Shown here one piece after another: positions 17,551 through 26,255 of a stretch of DNA of 64,000 nucleotides. Source of the DNA: Polaromonas sp. (GTDB lineage: Bacteria > Pseudomonadota > Gammaproteobacteria > Burkholderiales > Burkholderiaceae_C); NCBI GenBank assembly GCA_013297865.1, contig JAAFIP010000016.1, positions 34,129 through 98,128 on the forward strand, written 5' to 3'. The first letter of the stretch is position 1. Every line of letters begins with the position of its first letter. The position numbers and the translations under genes are program-made. The notes beneath the pieces are model-generated. The model was not told the origin of the DNA. It worked only from the letters and a program-made list of their open reading frames with translations, and did not search any database.

Positions 17551-19272
17551 ATGGGACTGAAGCTATTTCGAACGACAGGACACAGCAGCATTTTGGACAC
17601 CCAAACGGCTGCTGCATGGCAGCGTGCTACCGGGCCGCTGGGGCGCAACCCACTGGCTCTGCTGGCCATCGTCAGTCTGTGGCTGGCCACTATAGGCAAC
17701 TGGGCGCTGTGGCGCGAGCTGGCCAAGCTGGGGCTGCTGGAGAATTTTCGCGGCTACGTTTTTGCTGTGGCCTTCGCCTGCATCATCTTTGCGGGCACCA
17801 ACGCACTGTTTGCCGTGCTGGCCTGGCGGCGCAGCATCAAACCCGTGCTGATCTTCATGTTGGTGGCTGCGGCGCTGGGCATGCATTTCATGCTCAGCTA
17901 TGGGGTGGTGATCGACACCACCATGATGGTCAATGTGCTGCAGACCGACCCGCGCGAGACGCGCGACCTGCTCAGCTTCAAGCTGCTGTTGACCGTGGTA
18001 TTTGTAGCCGTGCTGCCAGCCGTCTGGCTGTGGCGGCAGTATGTGCAGCGCGTGGCCTGGCCCGTGCAGACGCTGCGCATCGTTGTGTTCATCACGCTCA
18101 ATCTGGCCGTGCTGGCCATCGCGCTGGCGCTGTCGTTCCAGACCTTCTCCTCCACCATGCGCAACCACACCCATGTGCGCTACCTGATCAACCCCCTCAA
18201 CTCGTTGTATGCCCTTGCCAACATCGCAGCCAAGCCGCTGCGCAAAGGCCCCATGCCGCTCACGCCGCTGGGCCAGGACGCCAAGCTGGGCGCCAGCTAC
18301 GCTCAGCCTGCATCCAAAGCCCCCCTGCTGGTGCTGGTGGTGGGCGAGACGGCGCGCTCCGGCAATTTCAGCATCAACGGCTATGCCCGCCCCACCACCC
18401 CAGCGCTGGCCGCGCTGATGGGCAGCGAGCGCATCAGCAGCCTGCGCAACGCCTGGAGCTGCGGCACCAACACGGCAGCCTCCCTGCCCTGCATGTTCAG
18501 CCACCTGGGCCGCGAGGCTTTTGAAGACCGCAACGTCAATTACGAAAACCTGCTCGATGTGCTGCAGCGTGCAGGCCTGGCCGTGCTGTGGCTGGACAAC
18601 CAGTCAGGCTGCAAAGGCTTGTGTGACCGCATTGCCAGCGCAGACACGGCGCGCAGCAAACACCCCGAGCTGTGCGCCAGCGGCGAATGCTTTGATGCCA
18701 TCATGCTCGACGGCCTGGATGCACGCATCGCAGCCCTGCCCGCAGCGCAACGCGCCAAAGGCGTGGTGGTGGTCATGCACCAGATGGGCAGCCATGGCCC
18801 GGCGTATTACAAGCGGGTGCCGCAGACCTTCAAAAAATTCACCCCCGAGTGCGCCAGCAACGCCCTGCAGGACTGCTCGCGCGAGCAGGTAGTCAACAGC
18901 TACGACAACACCATCGCCTACACCGACCATCTGCTGGCCTCCACCATCCAATGGCTCAAAACCAAGGACAGCAGCGCGCATACCGCCATGGTCTATGTGT
19001 CAGACCACGGCGAATCGCTGGGCGAGAACAATATCTACCTGCATGGCCTGCCCTACGCGATTGCACCCGATGTGCAAAAGCATGTGCCCTGGATCACCTG
19101 GCTGTCGGCTGGCTTTGCCACGCGCAGCCGCATAGACAACGCCTGCCTGAACGCGCGCGCCACAGAGCGCGTCTCACACGACCACTATTTCCACTCCGTG
19201 TTGGGACTGATGGATGTGAAAACCGGCGTCTATAACCGGGCTTTGGACCTCTACGCGCCCTGCGTGCGCTAG
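17551..19272 (+). CDS. eptA: Lipid A phosphoethanolamine transferase (EptA/MCR family)
   Basis: 573 residues. About five N-terminal membrane helices (to roughly residue 200) precede a periplasmic alkaline-phosphatase-type domain. VVGETARSGNFS holds the first zinc-binding glutamate, the nucleophile threonine lies in SCGTNTAASLPCMFS, and VSDHGESLGENNIYLHG carries the remaining metal ligands. Several paired cysteines match the disulfides of this family. It transfers phosphoethanolamine from phosphatidylethanolamine to lipid A, lowering surface charge and affinity for cationic peptides. It is a chromosomal intrinsic-type gene with no mobile element at its borders. Confidence 0.92.
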   Translation: MGLKLFRTTGHSSILDTQTAAAWQRATGPLGRNPLALLAIVSLWLATIGNWALWRELAKLGLLENFRGYVFAVAFACIIFAGTNALFAVLAWRRSIKPVLIFMLVAAALGMHFMLSYGVVIDTTMMVNVLQTDPRETRDLLSFKLLLTVVFVAVLPAVWLWRQYVQRVAWPVQTLRIVVFITLNLAVLAIALALSFQTFSSTMRNHTHVRYLINPLNSLYALANIAAKPLRKGPMPLTPLGQDAKLGASYAQPASKAPLLVLVVGETARSGNFSINGYARPTTPALAALMGSERISSLRNAWSCGTNTAASLPCMFSHLGREAFEDRNVNYENLLDVLQRAGLAVLWLDNQSGCKGLCDRIASADTARSKHPELCASGECFDAIMLDGLDARIAALPAAQRAKGVVVVMHQMGSHGPAYYKRVPQTFKKFTPECASNALQDCSREQVVNSYDNTIAYTDHLLASTIQWLKTKDSSAHTAMVYVSDHGESLGENNIYLHGLPYAIAPDVQKHVPWITWLSAGFATRSRIDNACLNARATERVSHDHYFHSVLGLMDVKTGVYNRALDLYAPCVR

Positions 19273-19291
19273 CGGGCGGCGTAGCGGCTGA

Positions 19292-20593
19292 TCAGACGCG
19301 CGCCATCTTGCAGCTGGTGGGCATCTGCGCACGCGCTGCGTCAATCACCTTGACCACGCGAAAACCAAAGCCCGTGCCTTCCACATCAAATTTCACGCCC
19401 GGCGTGCCCATTTTGTCCATCAGCCCCACCACCAGAGGCTGCTGGAACTGGTGATCCAATGCGCGCATACTGCCCTTCTGGCCCGCAAAGCTCACATTCG
19501 CGCCAGACAGGGCGCTGCCCAGTGCAGCGACATCTAGCACGTCGGTTTTCTGCGAGGCTTCCAGCGACAGTGCCAGCGCCTCGATCATCAGTTGCATACG
19601 CATATGCACATAGTCGTCTGCAGGCTTGGGAAAGCGCTGCTTAAAGCTTTGGTAAAAAGCCTCTGACTCTTTGGTGGGCACGTTGGGCAGCCAGTCGGCC
19701 ACCGCAATCACCTTGCCCACACCCGCCTCGCCAATGGCGCCCGGTGCGCCCAGTGCGTTGCCATAGAAGGTGTAGAACTTGCCTTCATAGCCGGCCTCTT
19801 TGCAGGCCTTGACCAGCAACGTCAGGTCATTGCCAAAATTGCCGGTAATCAGCGCCTGCGCGCCGCTGGCCTTGATCTTGGCTGCGTAGGGCGCAAAGTC
19901 CTTGATGCGGCCCAGCGGATGCAGCTCGTCGCCCACAATGCTGATGTCACTGCGCTGCGCGCCCAGCTGCCTGCGCGCCTCGCGCAGCACAGCCTGGCCA
20001 AAGCTGTAGTCCTGGCCGATCAGGTAGGCCGACTTGACGCCCCGGTCGTCCTTGAGCACCTCCATCAGCGCCGCCATGCGCATATCGGCATGGGCATCAA
20101 AGCGAAAATGCCAGGGGCTGCATTTTTCATTCGTCAGTATCGGATCAACGGCCGAGTAGTTGAGAAACAGCACGCGTTTGCCAGGCTCGCGCTCGTTGTG
20201 TTTGTTGATGGCGTCAATCAAGGCGGCGGCAATCGCGGAGCTGTTGCCTTGGGCCACGATCTGCACTCCATCGTCAATGGCAGCGCGCAGCGTGCTCAGC
20301 GCCTCTTCAATCTGCCCCTTGCTGTCATAGCGCTCGATCTCCAGGCGTTTGGCGCTGCCAGCGATTTTCACGCCCCCGCGCGCGTTTACGCGCTCGCAGG
20401 CCCACACGAGGTTGCGAAACACCGCCTCGCCGGTGTTGGCAAATGCACCACTCAAACCCTCAATCATTGCTATCTTAATAGTAGCTGCTCCCGCGATATT
20501 TGATTGGGCTAGAGCACTAAAAGACTGTAAAAAGCTGCCGGATATAGTGGCCAGGCCCAGGTTTTTCAATACCCTGCGGCGAAATTTATTCAT
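19292..20593 (-). CDS. Periplasmic ABC substrate-binding protein (branched-chain amino acid type)
   Basis: 433 residues of the Peripla_BP_6 / LivK-like family. The signal peptide has Arg-rich start MNKFRRRVLKNLG and ends near LAQ (residue 30). The mature start KIAMIEGLSGAFANTG is typical of the ligand-binding fold, and the TGNFGNDLTLLVKAC region belongs to the second lobe. GGGAGGA precedes the ATG. A dispersed repeat covers codons about 25-38, so the first residues of the mature protein are repeat-encoded. No permease or ATPase genes are adjacent, so the protein is an orphan here and its ligand is unknown. Confidence 0.87.
   Translation of the reverse strand: MNKFRRRVLKNLGLATISGSFLQSFSALAQSNIAGAATIKIAMIEGLSGAFANTGEAVFRNLVWACERVNARGGVKIAGSAKRLEIERYDSKGQIEEALSTLRAAIDDGVQIVAQGNSSAIAAALIDAINKHNEREPGKRVLFLNYSAVDPILTNEKCSPWHFRFDAHADMRMAALMEVLKDDRGVKSAYLIGQDYSFGQAVLREARRQLGAQRSDISIVGDELHPLGRIKDFAPYAAKIKASGAQALITGNFGNDLTLLVKACKEAGYEGKFYTFYGNALGAPGAIGEAGVGKVIAVADWLPNVPTKESEAFYQSFKQRFPKPADDYVHMRMQLMIEALALSLEASQKTDVLDVAALGSALSGANVSFAGQKGSMRALDHQFQQPLVVGLMDKMGTPGVKFDVEGTGFGFRVVKVIDAARAQMPTSCKMARV
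20481..20521. repeat. Dispersed repeat, copy 7, inside a coding sequence
   Basis: Core GTAGCTGCTCCCGCGATATT, then GGGCTAGAGCACTAAAAG as in copy 3. In frame within the substrate-binding protein gene at the signal peptide/mature junction. Confidence 0.85.
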
Positions 20594-20707
20594 GTCGATT
20601 CCTCCCTTGAAAACATGCCGCTGACCAGCAGATACAGGCCATGCGGATAACGCACTGCGTCAATCGTGGCGCAATGTGAAGCCGCGAAGTTTACTAGGAG
20701 TTTCACC

Positions 20708-21109
20708 ATGTTTTTTGCACCTGCTGCATTTAATCGCCATCTCAATGGTTCAAACCGTTACGGTTATGCGCCCTCGCTGTTTCTCAACACCCGCAGCCTG
20801 GATCGCTGGTTTGACGACGCGCCTGCGCTGCCCTCACAGCGCGCCCGCGTACAAAGCGACGACACCAGCATCACGCTGTCCATTGATGTGCCGGGCCTGG
20901 CCAAAGACCAGCTCACCATCGCCATCGAAGCCGATGTAGTGCGCATCGAGTCCAAAGCCGATGCACCACGCAGTTTCAAGGCGGCTTACCAGTTGGCCAG
21001 CGAGATTGACGCTGCCAGCAGCCAGGCCACGTTGGAAAACGGCGTGCTGACCCTCAAGCTGGTCAAGGTGGTGCCTGTGAGCAAGGAAACTGTGCTGGCG
21101 ATCAGCTAA
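20708..21109 (+). CDS. Small heat shock protein (Hsp20/alpha-crystallin)
   Basis: 133 residues. A short Phe-rich N-terminal arm is followed by the alpha-crystallin domain from about residue 45 (ITLSIDVPGLAKDQLTIAIE) to the family's ENGVLTLKLVK signature. The C-terminal arm lacks a clear I-X-I oligomerisation motif (it reads VPVSKETVLAIS). Such proteins bind unfolding proteins in the cytoplasm without ATP. A TAGGAG ribosome site precedes the ATG. No heat-shock promoter or ROSE-type RNA element was recognised upstream. Confidence 0.9.
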   Translation: MFFAPAAFNRHLNGSNRYGYAPSLFLNTRSLDRWFDDAPALPSQRARVQSDDTSITLSIDVPGLAKDQLTIAIEADVVRIESKADAPRSFKAAYQLASEIDAASSQATLENGVLTLKLVKVVPVSKETVLAIS

Positions 21110-21205
21110 GCACGCGTGAGTGGAGGCAGCGCACACGTTGTCTTGTGCTGTCGCAGGCTGATGGTGTGCGCATTGTCTTGTACGGGAGCCGGCCGACGGC
21201 GTACT

Positions 21206-21510
21206 CAGCTCCGCGGCTGTCCTCCGGGGCGGCCTAGGGCCGCCACCTCCCCCTTGATGCCGCTGCGCTGAGCACACCATCGACCAGCTCTTGCTGAGTA
21301 GGCGAGTGTTCCACCGCCTGCTATCGACTTCTGTAGTTACTGCCAACTTGGAGAGTACTCCACCACCTACGATCGAGCCTGAGCCAGCTGTCGTGAAGTG
21401 CTTGCGATCCACCGCTGCACGCCCACCCGCTTCGCTGCCCCGGCGCTGGGTGTGAACGGCGCAGCGGCATAAAGGAGGAGGCCGAAGGCCGGGGGACAGC
21501 CGCGGAGCTG
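21206..21510. repeat. Long imperfect inverted repeat between hsp20 and tsaD
   Basis: The gap 21110-21608 holds two GC-rich arms, about 21206-21269 and 21459-21510, inverted with respect to each other. CAGCTCCGCGGCTGTCC pairs exactly with GGACAGCCGCGGAGCTG, and ATGCCGCTGCGC pairs with GCGCAGCGGCAT. About 190 bases separate them. The element might be a non-autonomous mobile remnant or a bidirectional termination region between the two convergent genes. Confidence 0.75.
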
Positions 21511-21608
21511 TTTGCACCCAGTGTCGGGGCATACCAAGCACTCAGGCTGTTCACTCCCTGCGTTGGGAAGCACAAAACCCTCGTAGCCGCTCACACCCAA
21601 TGCCGGGC

Positions 21609-22685
21609 TTAAGCAATGGCATCCAGCGGCCAGCGCGGCTTGACATCAAAAGCATAGCTGCGCTGGGCCTGCGTGCTGCCTGTCTGCAACCGCATGGCGG
21701 CTGCCAGTGCAATCATCGCGCCGTTATCCGTGCACAAGTGCAGCTCCGGGTAATGCACCCGCACACCGCGCTGGGCACATGCTGCGTCCAGCTGTTTGCG
21801 TAGCGACTTGTTGGCCCCCACACCGCCTGCTACTACCAGACGCTTCAAGCCTGACTGCTGCAGAGCCTTGAGCGATTTTTTCACCAGCACCTCGGTGATC
21901 GCCGCCTGCGTGCTGGCCGCCATGTCTGCGCGCGCCTGGGCGCTGAGGTTCAGCATCAGATCTGCGCGTACTCGGGCCCCTTCGGGCACATCGGCCACCA
22001 GACGTTTGATCTGCGTAAGCACTGCGGTTTTCAGGCCCGCAAACGAAAAATCCAGATCGCCGCTGTGCAGCAGGGGCCTGGGCAGTGCGTAGGCTGTCGG
22101 GTTGCCCTGCTCGGCCAATTGGGCCAACGCCGGGCCGCCAGGGTAGCCCAGACCCAGCAGCTTGGCCGATTTGTCAAACGCCTCGCCTGCCGCGTCGTCA
22201 ATCGTCTCGCCCAGCATCGTGTAGCGCCCCACACCGTCCACACGCATCAGTTGCGTATGCCCGCCAGACACCAGCAGTGCCACAAACGGGAACTCAGGCG
22301 GATCCTGGCTTAAAAAAGGTGACAGCAGATGTCCCTCCAGATGGTGCACGCCAATGACGGGCTTGCCCCAGGCCGCAGCCAGCGCGCAGGCCGCCCCTGC
22401 GCCCACCAGCAGCGCGCCAGCCAGCCCGGGGCCGCGCGTGAACGCTACTACATCAATAGCTGACTGCGCGATCTGGGCCTCAGCCAACACCTGCATGGTC
22501 AATGGAATCACTCGGCGGATATGGTCGCGGCTGGCCAGCTCAGGCACCACACCGCCATAGGCCTGGTGCATGGCAATCTGGCTGTGCAGCGCGGCTGACA
22601 GCAGCGTGGGCACACCAGGCCCCTGCGTGCGCACCAGCGCTACGCCGGTTTCGTCGCAGGAAGATTCAATACCCAAAACAATCAT
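21609..22685 (-). CDS. tsaD: tRNA N6-threonylcarbamoyladenosine biosynthesis protein TsaD
   Basis: About 358 residues of the Kae1/TsaD family. It begins [14 protein letters not shown], has the metal-binding HHLEGH motif and the ATP-binding [23 protein letters not shown] and CTDNGAMIA follow as expected. TsaD transfers the threonylcarbamoyl group to A37 of ANN-decoding tRNAs. The start at 22685 matches the family N-terminus; the longer frame upstream is not needed. It is divergent from the ANTAR regulator gene with a very short gap. Confidence 0.95.
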   Translation of the reverse strand: MIVLGIESSCDETGVALVRTQGPGVPTLLSAALHSQIAMHQAYGGVVPELASRDHIRRVIPLTMQVLAEAQIAQSAIDVVAFTRGPGLAGALLVGAGAACALAAAWGKPVIGVHHLEGHLLSPFLSQDPPEFPFVALLVSGGHTQLMRVDGVGRYTMLGETIDDAAGEAFDKSAKLLGLGYPGGPALAQLAEQGNPTAYALPRPLLHSGDLDFSFAGLKTAVLTQIKRLVADVPEGARVRADLMLNLSAQARADMAASTQAAITEVLVKKSLKALQQSGLKRLVVAGGVGANKSLRKQLDAACAQRGVRVHYPELHLCTDNGAMIALAAAMRLQTGSTQAQRSYAFDVKPRWPLDAIA

Positions 22686-22758
22686 GACATTCCAGTAGTT
22701 GGCTCGATTTTTGCACAACTTGTGCATGCTTCCTGCCCCATCGTCTTTTGTCCCCAGC

Positions 22759-23394
22759 ATGCCGCACCATGCACATTCTCTGCGCATCGTCGTGGTCGCC
22801 CCCGAATCGCTCACACCTGACGCCTCTGACCAGCAGGCCACTGAGGAAGCAGAGCGCTCACGCCAGCTGCGCATTGGCCTGCTGGAAAATGGCTACAACC
22901 TGATTGCCGTGCTGCCCGCAGACAGCTTTCTGGAGCAGCGCTTGGCACAGCTGCAGCCCGATATGGTGATTGTGGATGCCGAGAGTGATGCGCGCGATGC
23001 GCTGGAGCATGTGGTGGTGGCCACACGCAATGAGCGCAGGCCGATTGTCATGTTTACCAACGATAACGACACCACGCATGTGAAAGACGCGGTGGCCGCG
23101 GGTGTGTCGGCCTACATCGTGGCAGGACTGGCGCCTGAGCGTATCCGCCCTATCCTGGATGTGGCCATGGCCCGCTTTGAGCACGAACAGGGCCTGCGCC
23201 GCGAGCTGGCGGATGCCAAGGGCGAGCTGCAGGAGCGCAAAGTGATTGACCGCGCCAAGGGCCTGCTGATGTCGCGCCAGGGCCTGAGTGAGCAGGCTGC
23301 ATATGACAAACTGCGCAAGACCGCGATGGACAAAGGACTCAAGCTGTCCGATGTGGCGCAGCGCATGCTGGATGTAGCAGACCTGCTGGCCTAG
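22759..23394 (+). CDS. nasT: ANTAR-domain antitermination regulator (NasT-like)
   Basis: About 211 residues. The N-terminal pseudo-receiver domain keeps a phospho-acceptor-like aspartate (MVIVDAES), but the usual acidic pair is replaced (VVVAPES). A segment of about 15 extra residues follows strand 1. The C-terminal ANTAR domain is clear: [19 protein letters not shown] and [18 protein letters not shown] proteins bind paired hexaloop hairpins in nascent RNA and prevent a downstream terminator from forming. The leader of nrtA, starting right after this gene, has exactly that layout. An upstream ATG at 22726 is possible. Confidence 0.88.
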   Translation: MPHHAHSLRIVVVAPESLTPDASDQQATEEAERSRQLRIGLLENGYNLIAVLPADSFLEQRLAQLQPDMVIVDAESDARDALEHVVVATRNERRPIVMFTNDNDTTHVKDAVAAGVSAYIVAGLAPERIRPILDVAMARFEHEQGLRRELADAKGELQERKVIDRAKGLLMSRQGLSEQAAYDKLRKTAMDKGLKLSDVAQRMLDVADLLA

Positions 23395-23427
23395 CGCGTC
23401 GCAGCCTGCACTGCAGTCGACGCAACA

Positions 23428-23462
23428 GGCACTGGTTTTGTGCAGCGCACAAATTTGGTGTT
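23428..23462 (+). promoter_or_regulatory. Two NtrC-like enhancer sites upstream of nrtA
   Basis: Two tandem matches to the NtrC pattern GCAC-N7-GTGC lie at 23429-23443 (exact) and 23447-23461 (one mismatch, GCAC/GTGT). They are about 18 bases apart and about 95-130 bases before the putative sigma-54 promoter, a usual enhancer arrangement. Confidence 0.55.
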
Positions 23463-23554
23463 CTGTTACAAGCAGCTCTAGGGAGTAATGCGCTCTGGGA
23501 CTACAGCGTGCCCCTTATATAAGCAGAGCCACGCACACTAACCGATTAAAAAAG

Positions 23555-23571
23555 TTGGCACGCATTTCGCT
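23555..23571 (+). promoter_or_regulatory. Sigma-54 promoter of the nrt operon
   Basis: TTGGCACGCATTTCGCT matches the sigma-54 consensus TGGCAC-N5-TTGC with one mismatch and has the required GG-N10-GC spacing. Transcription would begin near 23582, immediately before the first leader hairpin. Confidence 0.7.
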
Positions 23572-23584
23572 AACAGTAATTCAA

Positions 23585-23631
23585 GGTCACAGATGACCCA
23601 CCAGTTCACAGCTTGCGCAAAGGCGCGCAGG
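23585..23631 (+). promoter_or_regulatory. ANTAR target: two hexaloop hairpins in the nrtA leader
   Basis: P1 is GGTC-ACAGAT-GACC (23585-23598). P2 is CTTGCGC-AAAGGC-GCGCAGG (23612-23631). Both loops are six bases with A at position 1 and G at position 4, the known ANTAR recognition pattern. They follow the predicted start of transcription and precede a terminator. Confidence 0.75.
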
Positions 23632-23652
23632 CACACGGGCTAACCTGGAACG

Positions 23653-23725
23653 AAGGCGTTCTCGGCGCAAACCTGCACATTCATTCAAGAGTGCGGCAGG
23701 TTTGTAGCAGAGGACGCCTTTTTTT
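23653..23725 (+). terminator. Leader terminator (attenuator) before nrtA
   Basis: An outer stem AAGGCGTTCTC / GAGGACGCCTT (11 bp with one G-U) encloses an inner perfect stem AAACCTGC / GCAGGTTT and is followed by seven T. It lies 28 bases before the nrtA start, inside the leader, so it can only act as an attenuator relieved by the ANTAR regulator. Confidence 0.8.
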
Positions 23726-23752
23726 GTTTGTCAATTTTGTTGGAGTTGAACC

Positions 23753-24997
23753 ATGAACGATTTTCTGCAAGCTAAACTCAGCCGCCGCAGCATGCTGCAG
23801 GCCAGCGCCGTGGGCGTGGCCGGTGTAACACCTGCCCTGCGCAGCGTGGTGTATGCACAGGGCTCGGACGCACCCGAGAAAAAAGAAGTCAAGATCGGCT
23901 TTATCCCGCTGACCGACTGTGCCAGCATCGTCATGGCCTCGGTGCTGGGCATTGACCAGAAATACGGCGTCAAGATCATCCCCAGCAAAGAAGCCAGCTG
24001 GGCCAGCATCCGCGACAAGCTGCTCAGCGGCGAAAACGACATGACCCACCTGCTCTATGGCATGGCCTATGGCACGCAGATGGGCATCGGCGGCCCCAAG
24101 CGGGACATGAATGTGCTGATGACCATCAACCACAACGGCCAGGCCATCACTCTGTCCAAAAAGCTGGCCGAGAAAGGCGCTGTGGACTTGGCGGGCCTGG
24201 CCAAACTGATGGCAGCTGAAAAACGCGAATACACCTTTGCGCAAACTTTCCCCACGGGCACCCACGCCATGTGGCTCTACTACTGGCTGGCCTCGGGGGG
24301 TATTGACCCATTGCAGGGCGCCAAAGTGATCACCGTACCGCCACCACAGATGGTGGCCAACATGCGGGTGGGCAATATGGACGGCTATTGCGTAGGCGAG
24401 CCATGGAACCACCGTGCCATTGCTGACGGCATCGGCATTACCGCAGAAACCTCGCAGGGCATCTGGAAAGACCACCCCGAGAAAGTGCTGGGCACGACCG
24501 CAGACTTTGCCAAAAAATACCCCAACACCTGCCGCGCCGTCACTGCCGCCATCATCGAAGCGGGCAAGTGGATTGACGCAGGCCTGGCCAACAAAAACAA
24601 GATGGCCGAGACGATTGCCGACAAATCCTATGTCAACACCAGCGTCGATGTCATCAACCAGCGCATTTTGGGGCGCTACCAAAACGGCTTGGGCAAAACC
24701 TGGGACGACCCCAACCACATGAAGTTTTTCAGCGATGGCGCCGTGGGCTACCCGTATCTGTCTGACGGCATGTGGTTTCTCACGCAGCATAAACGCTGGG
24801 GCCTGCTCAAAGACCACCCCGACTACCTGGCGGTTGCCAAAGCAGTCAACCGCACCGACATCTACAAACAGGCCGCCGCTGCCGCCAACGTCAACGTGCC
24901 CAAGAGCGAGATGCGCGCCAGCAAGATGATTGACGGCATCACCTGGGATGGCAGCAACCCTGCCAAGTATGCCGACGGCTTCAAGATCAAAGCCTGA
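23753..24997 (+). CDS. nrtA: Nitrate ABC transporter substrate-binding protein
   Basis: 414 residues of the NrtA/CmpA family. The N-terminus SRRSMLQASAVGVAGVTPA looks like a twin-arginine signal, so the protein is exported folded or anchored. The mature part starts KIGFIPLTDCASIVMAS and includes GNMDGYCVGEPWN, both typical of nitrate/bicarbonate binding proteins. It captures nitrate in the periplasm and passes it to the NrtB permease. GTTGGAG precedes the ATG. First gene of nrtA-nrtB-nrtD. It has a signal sequence, so it is not the cytoplasmic sensor NasS. Confidence 0.9.
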   Translation: MNDFLQAKLSRRSMLQASAVGVAGVTPALRSVVYAQGSDAPEKKEVKIGFIPLTDCASIVMASVLGIDQKYGVKIIPSKEASWASIRDKLLSGENDMTHLLYGMAYGTQMGIGGPKRDMNVLMTINHNGQAITLSKKLAEKGAVDLAGLAKLMAAEKREYTFAQTFPTGTHAMWLYYWLASGGIDPLQGAKVITVPPPQMVANMRVGNMDGYCVGEPWNHRAIADGIGITAETSQGIWKDHPEKVLGTTADFAKKYPNTCRAVTAAIIEAGKWIDAGLANKNKMAETIADKSYVNTSVDVINQRILGRYQNGLGKTWDDPNHMKFFSDGAVGYPYLSDGMWFLTQHKRWGLLKDHPDYLAVAKAVNRTDIYKQAAAAANVNVPKSEMRASKMIDGITWDGSNPAKYADGFKIKA

Positions 24998-25023
24998 CCC
25001 ACCGCACCACAAGGAGAAACACC

Positions 25024-25962
25024 ATGGTTGCTGCCGTATTTCATACCCCGCTGCCCGCTGCTGCGGGCTCGTCCCCCTCACTGCCCTCACTTGCCAAGGC
25101 CGTGCCTGCACGCGCCGAGGCCAGCATGGCCAAACCCGCACCGCTGGCGGCAGACCGCTCAGCCCAAAGATCGCCTTTCGACTGGCGCGGTCTGTGGCTC
25201 AAGGTGGTGCCACCAGTGCTCGGTCTGGCCTTGCTGATTGGCATCTGGGCCATGGTGTCCGTCACCAGCAGCAACAACTTCCCCACGCCCTGGGCCACGG
25301 CCCAGCAGGCAGCCCAGGTGTTCAGCGATCCGTTCTACCAAAAGGGTCCGAACGACCAGGGCATCGGTTGGAACATCTGGAGCTCACTCAAGCGCGTGGC
25401 GCTGGGCTTTGGCCTGGCTGCGTTGGTGGGTATTCCACTGGGTTTCATGATCGGCCGCTTCACTTTTTTAAGCCGCATGTTCAACCCGCTGATCAGCCTG
25501 TTGCGCCCGGTCTCTCCACTCGCCTGGCTGCCCATTGGCCTGCTGGTGTTCAAAGGCGCACACCCTGCCGCCATCTGGACCATCTTCATCTGCTCCATCT
25601 GGCCCATGGTCATCAACACTGCAGTGGGCGTGCAGCGCGTGCCGCAGGACTACATGAACGTGGCGCGCGTGCTCAACCTGTCTGAGTGGAAGATCATCAC
25701 CAAGATCTTGTTCCCTGCGGTGCTGCCCTACATGCTCACCGGCGTGCGTCTGGCCGTAGGCACCGCCTGGCTGGTCATCGTGGCCGCCGAAATGCTCACC
25801 GGCGGCGTTGGCATCGGCTTCTGGGTCTGGGACGAGTGGAACAACCTCAACGTCAAAAACATCATCATCGCCATCTTTGTGATCGGCCTGGTGGGTTTGA
25901 TCCTGGAGTATGTGCTGGTCAAGCTGGCTTCTGCATTTACCTATGAGGAAGTGAAGAGTTAG
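25024..25962 (+). CDS. nrtB: Nitrate ABC transporter permease
   Basis: 312 residues. A Pro/Ala-rich cytoplasmic start (about 55 residues) precedes six or so membrane helices of the BPD_transp_1 fold. The EAA-type cytoplasmic loop is in DYMNVARVLNLSEWKI. It forms the membrane channel of the nitrate importer. AAGGAG precedes the ATG, 27 bases after nrtA. A long hairpin repeat separates it from the ATPase gene. Confidence 0.9.
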   Translation: MVAAVFHTPLPAAAGSSPSLPSLAKAVPARAEASMAKPAPLAADRSAQRSPFDWRGLWLKVVPPVLGLALLIGIWAMVSVTSSNNFPTPWATAQQAAQVFSDPFYQKGPNDQGIGWNIWSSLKRVALGFGLAALVGIPLGFMIGRFTFLSRMFNPLISLLRPVSPLAWLPIGLLVFKGAHPAAIWTIFICSIWPMVINTAVGVQRVPQDYMNVARVLNLSEWKIITKILFPAVLPYMLTGVRLAVGTAWLVIVAAEMLTGGVGIGFWVWDEWNNLNVKNIIIAIFVIGLVGLILEYVLVKLASAFTYEEVKS

Positions 25963-26004
25963 GGACTTTTAATTCGGACAGCCGGGAAGCCGGACAGCCG
26001 GAAA

Positions 26005-26197
26005 CCGGACGCGAAGGACGCTAAGGTTTCGCGAAGAACGCGAAAGGAATACCAAAAAATTGATAGGGAATTTTTATCGCCATAAATGATTTAAAAAAAT
26101 TCTTTTTGCTTTCTTATATTTTTATTTTTATCTTAACTTTCTATATTTTTTTCTTCTTTCGCGTCTTTCGCGTCGTTTTAGCGTCCTTCGCGTCCGG
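26005..26197. repeat. Long hairpin repeat, copy 2, between nrtB and nrtD
   Basis: Arms about 26005-26053 and 26156-26197 share the GCGAAGGACGC units of the copy at 8100, with a ~100-base very AT-rich loop. The hairpin lies within the transcription unit, so it would form in the mRNA between permease and ATPase. Confidence 0.85.
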
Positions 26198-26255
26198 AAG
26201 TTCCATCTTCGCCCTGAGCCCACCCACCCACCCACCATCACCAAGAGAAAACGCC

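Noticed and set aside
23753..24997. nrtA as the NasS nitrate sensor of the ANTAR protein
   Set aside because: It has a clear twin-arginine-type export signal and is followed by permease and ATPase genes, so it is the transport binding protein.
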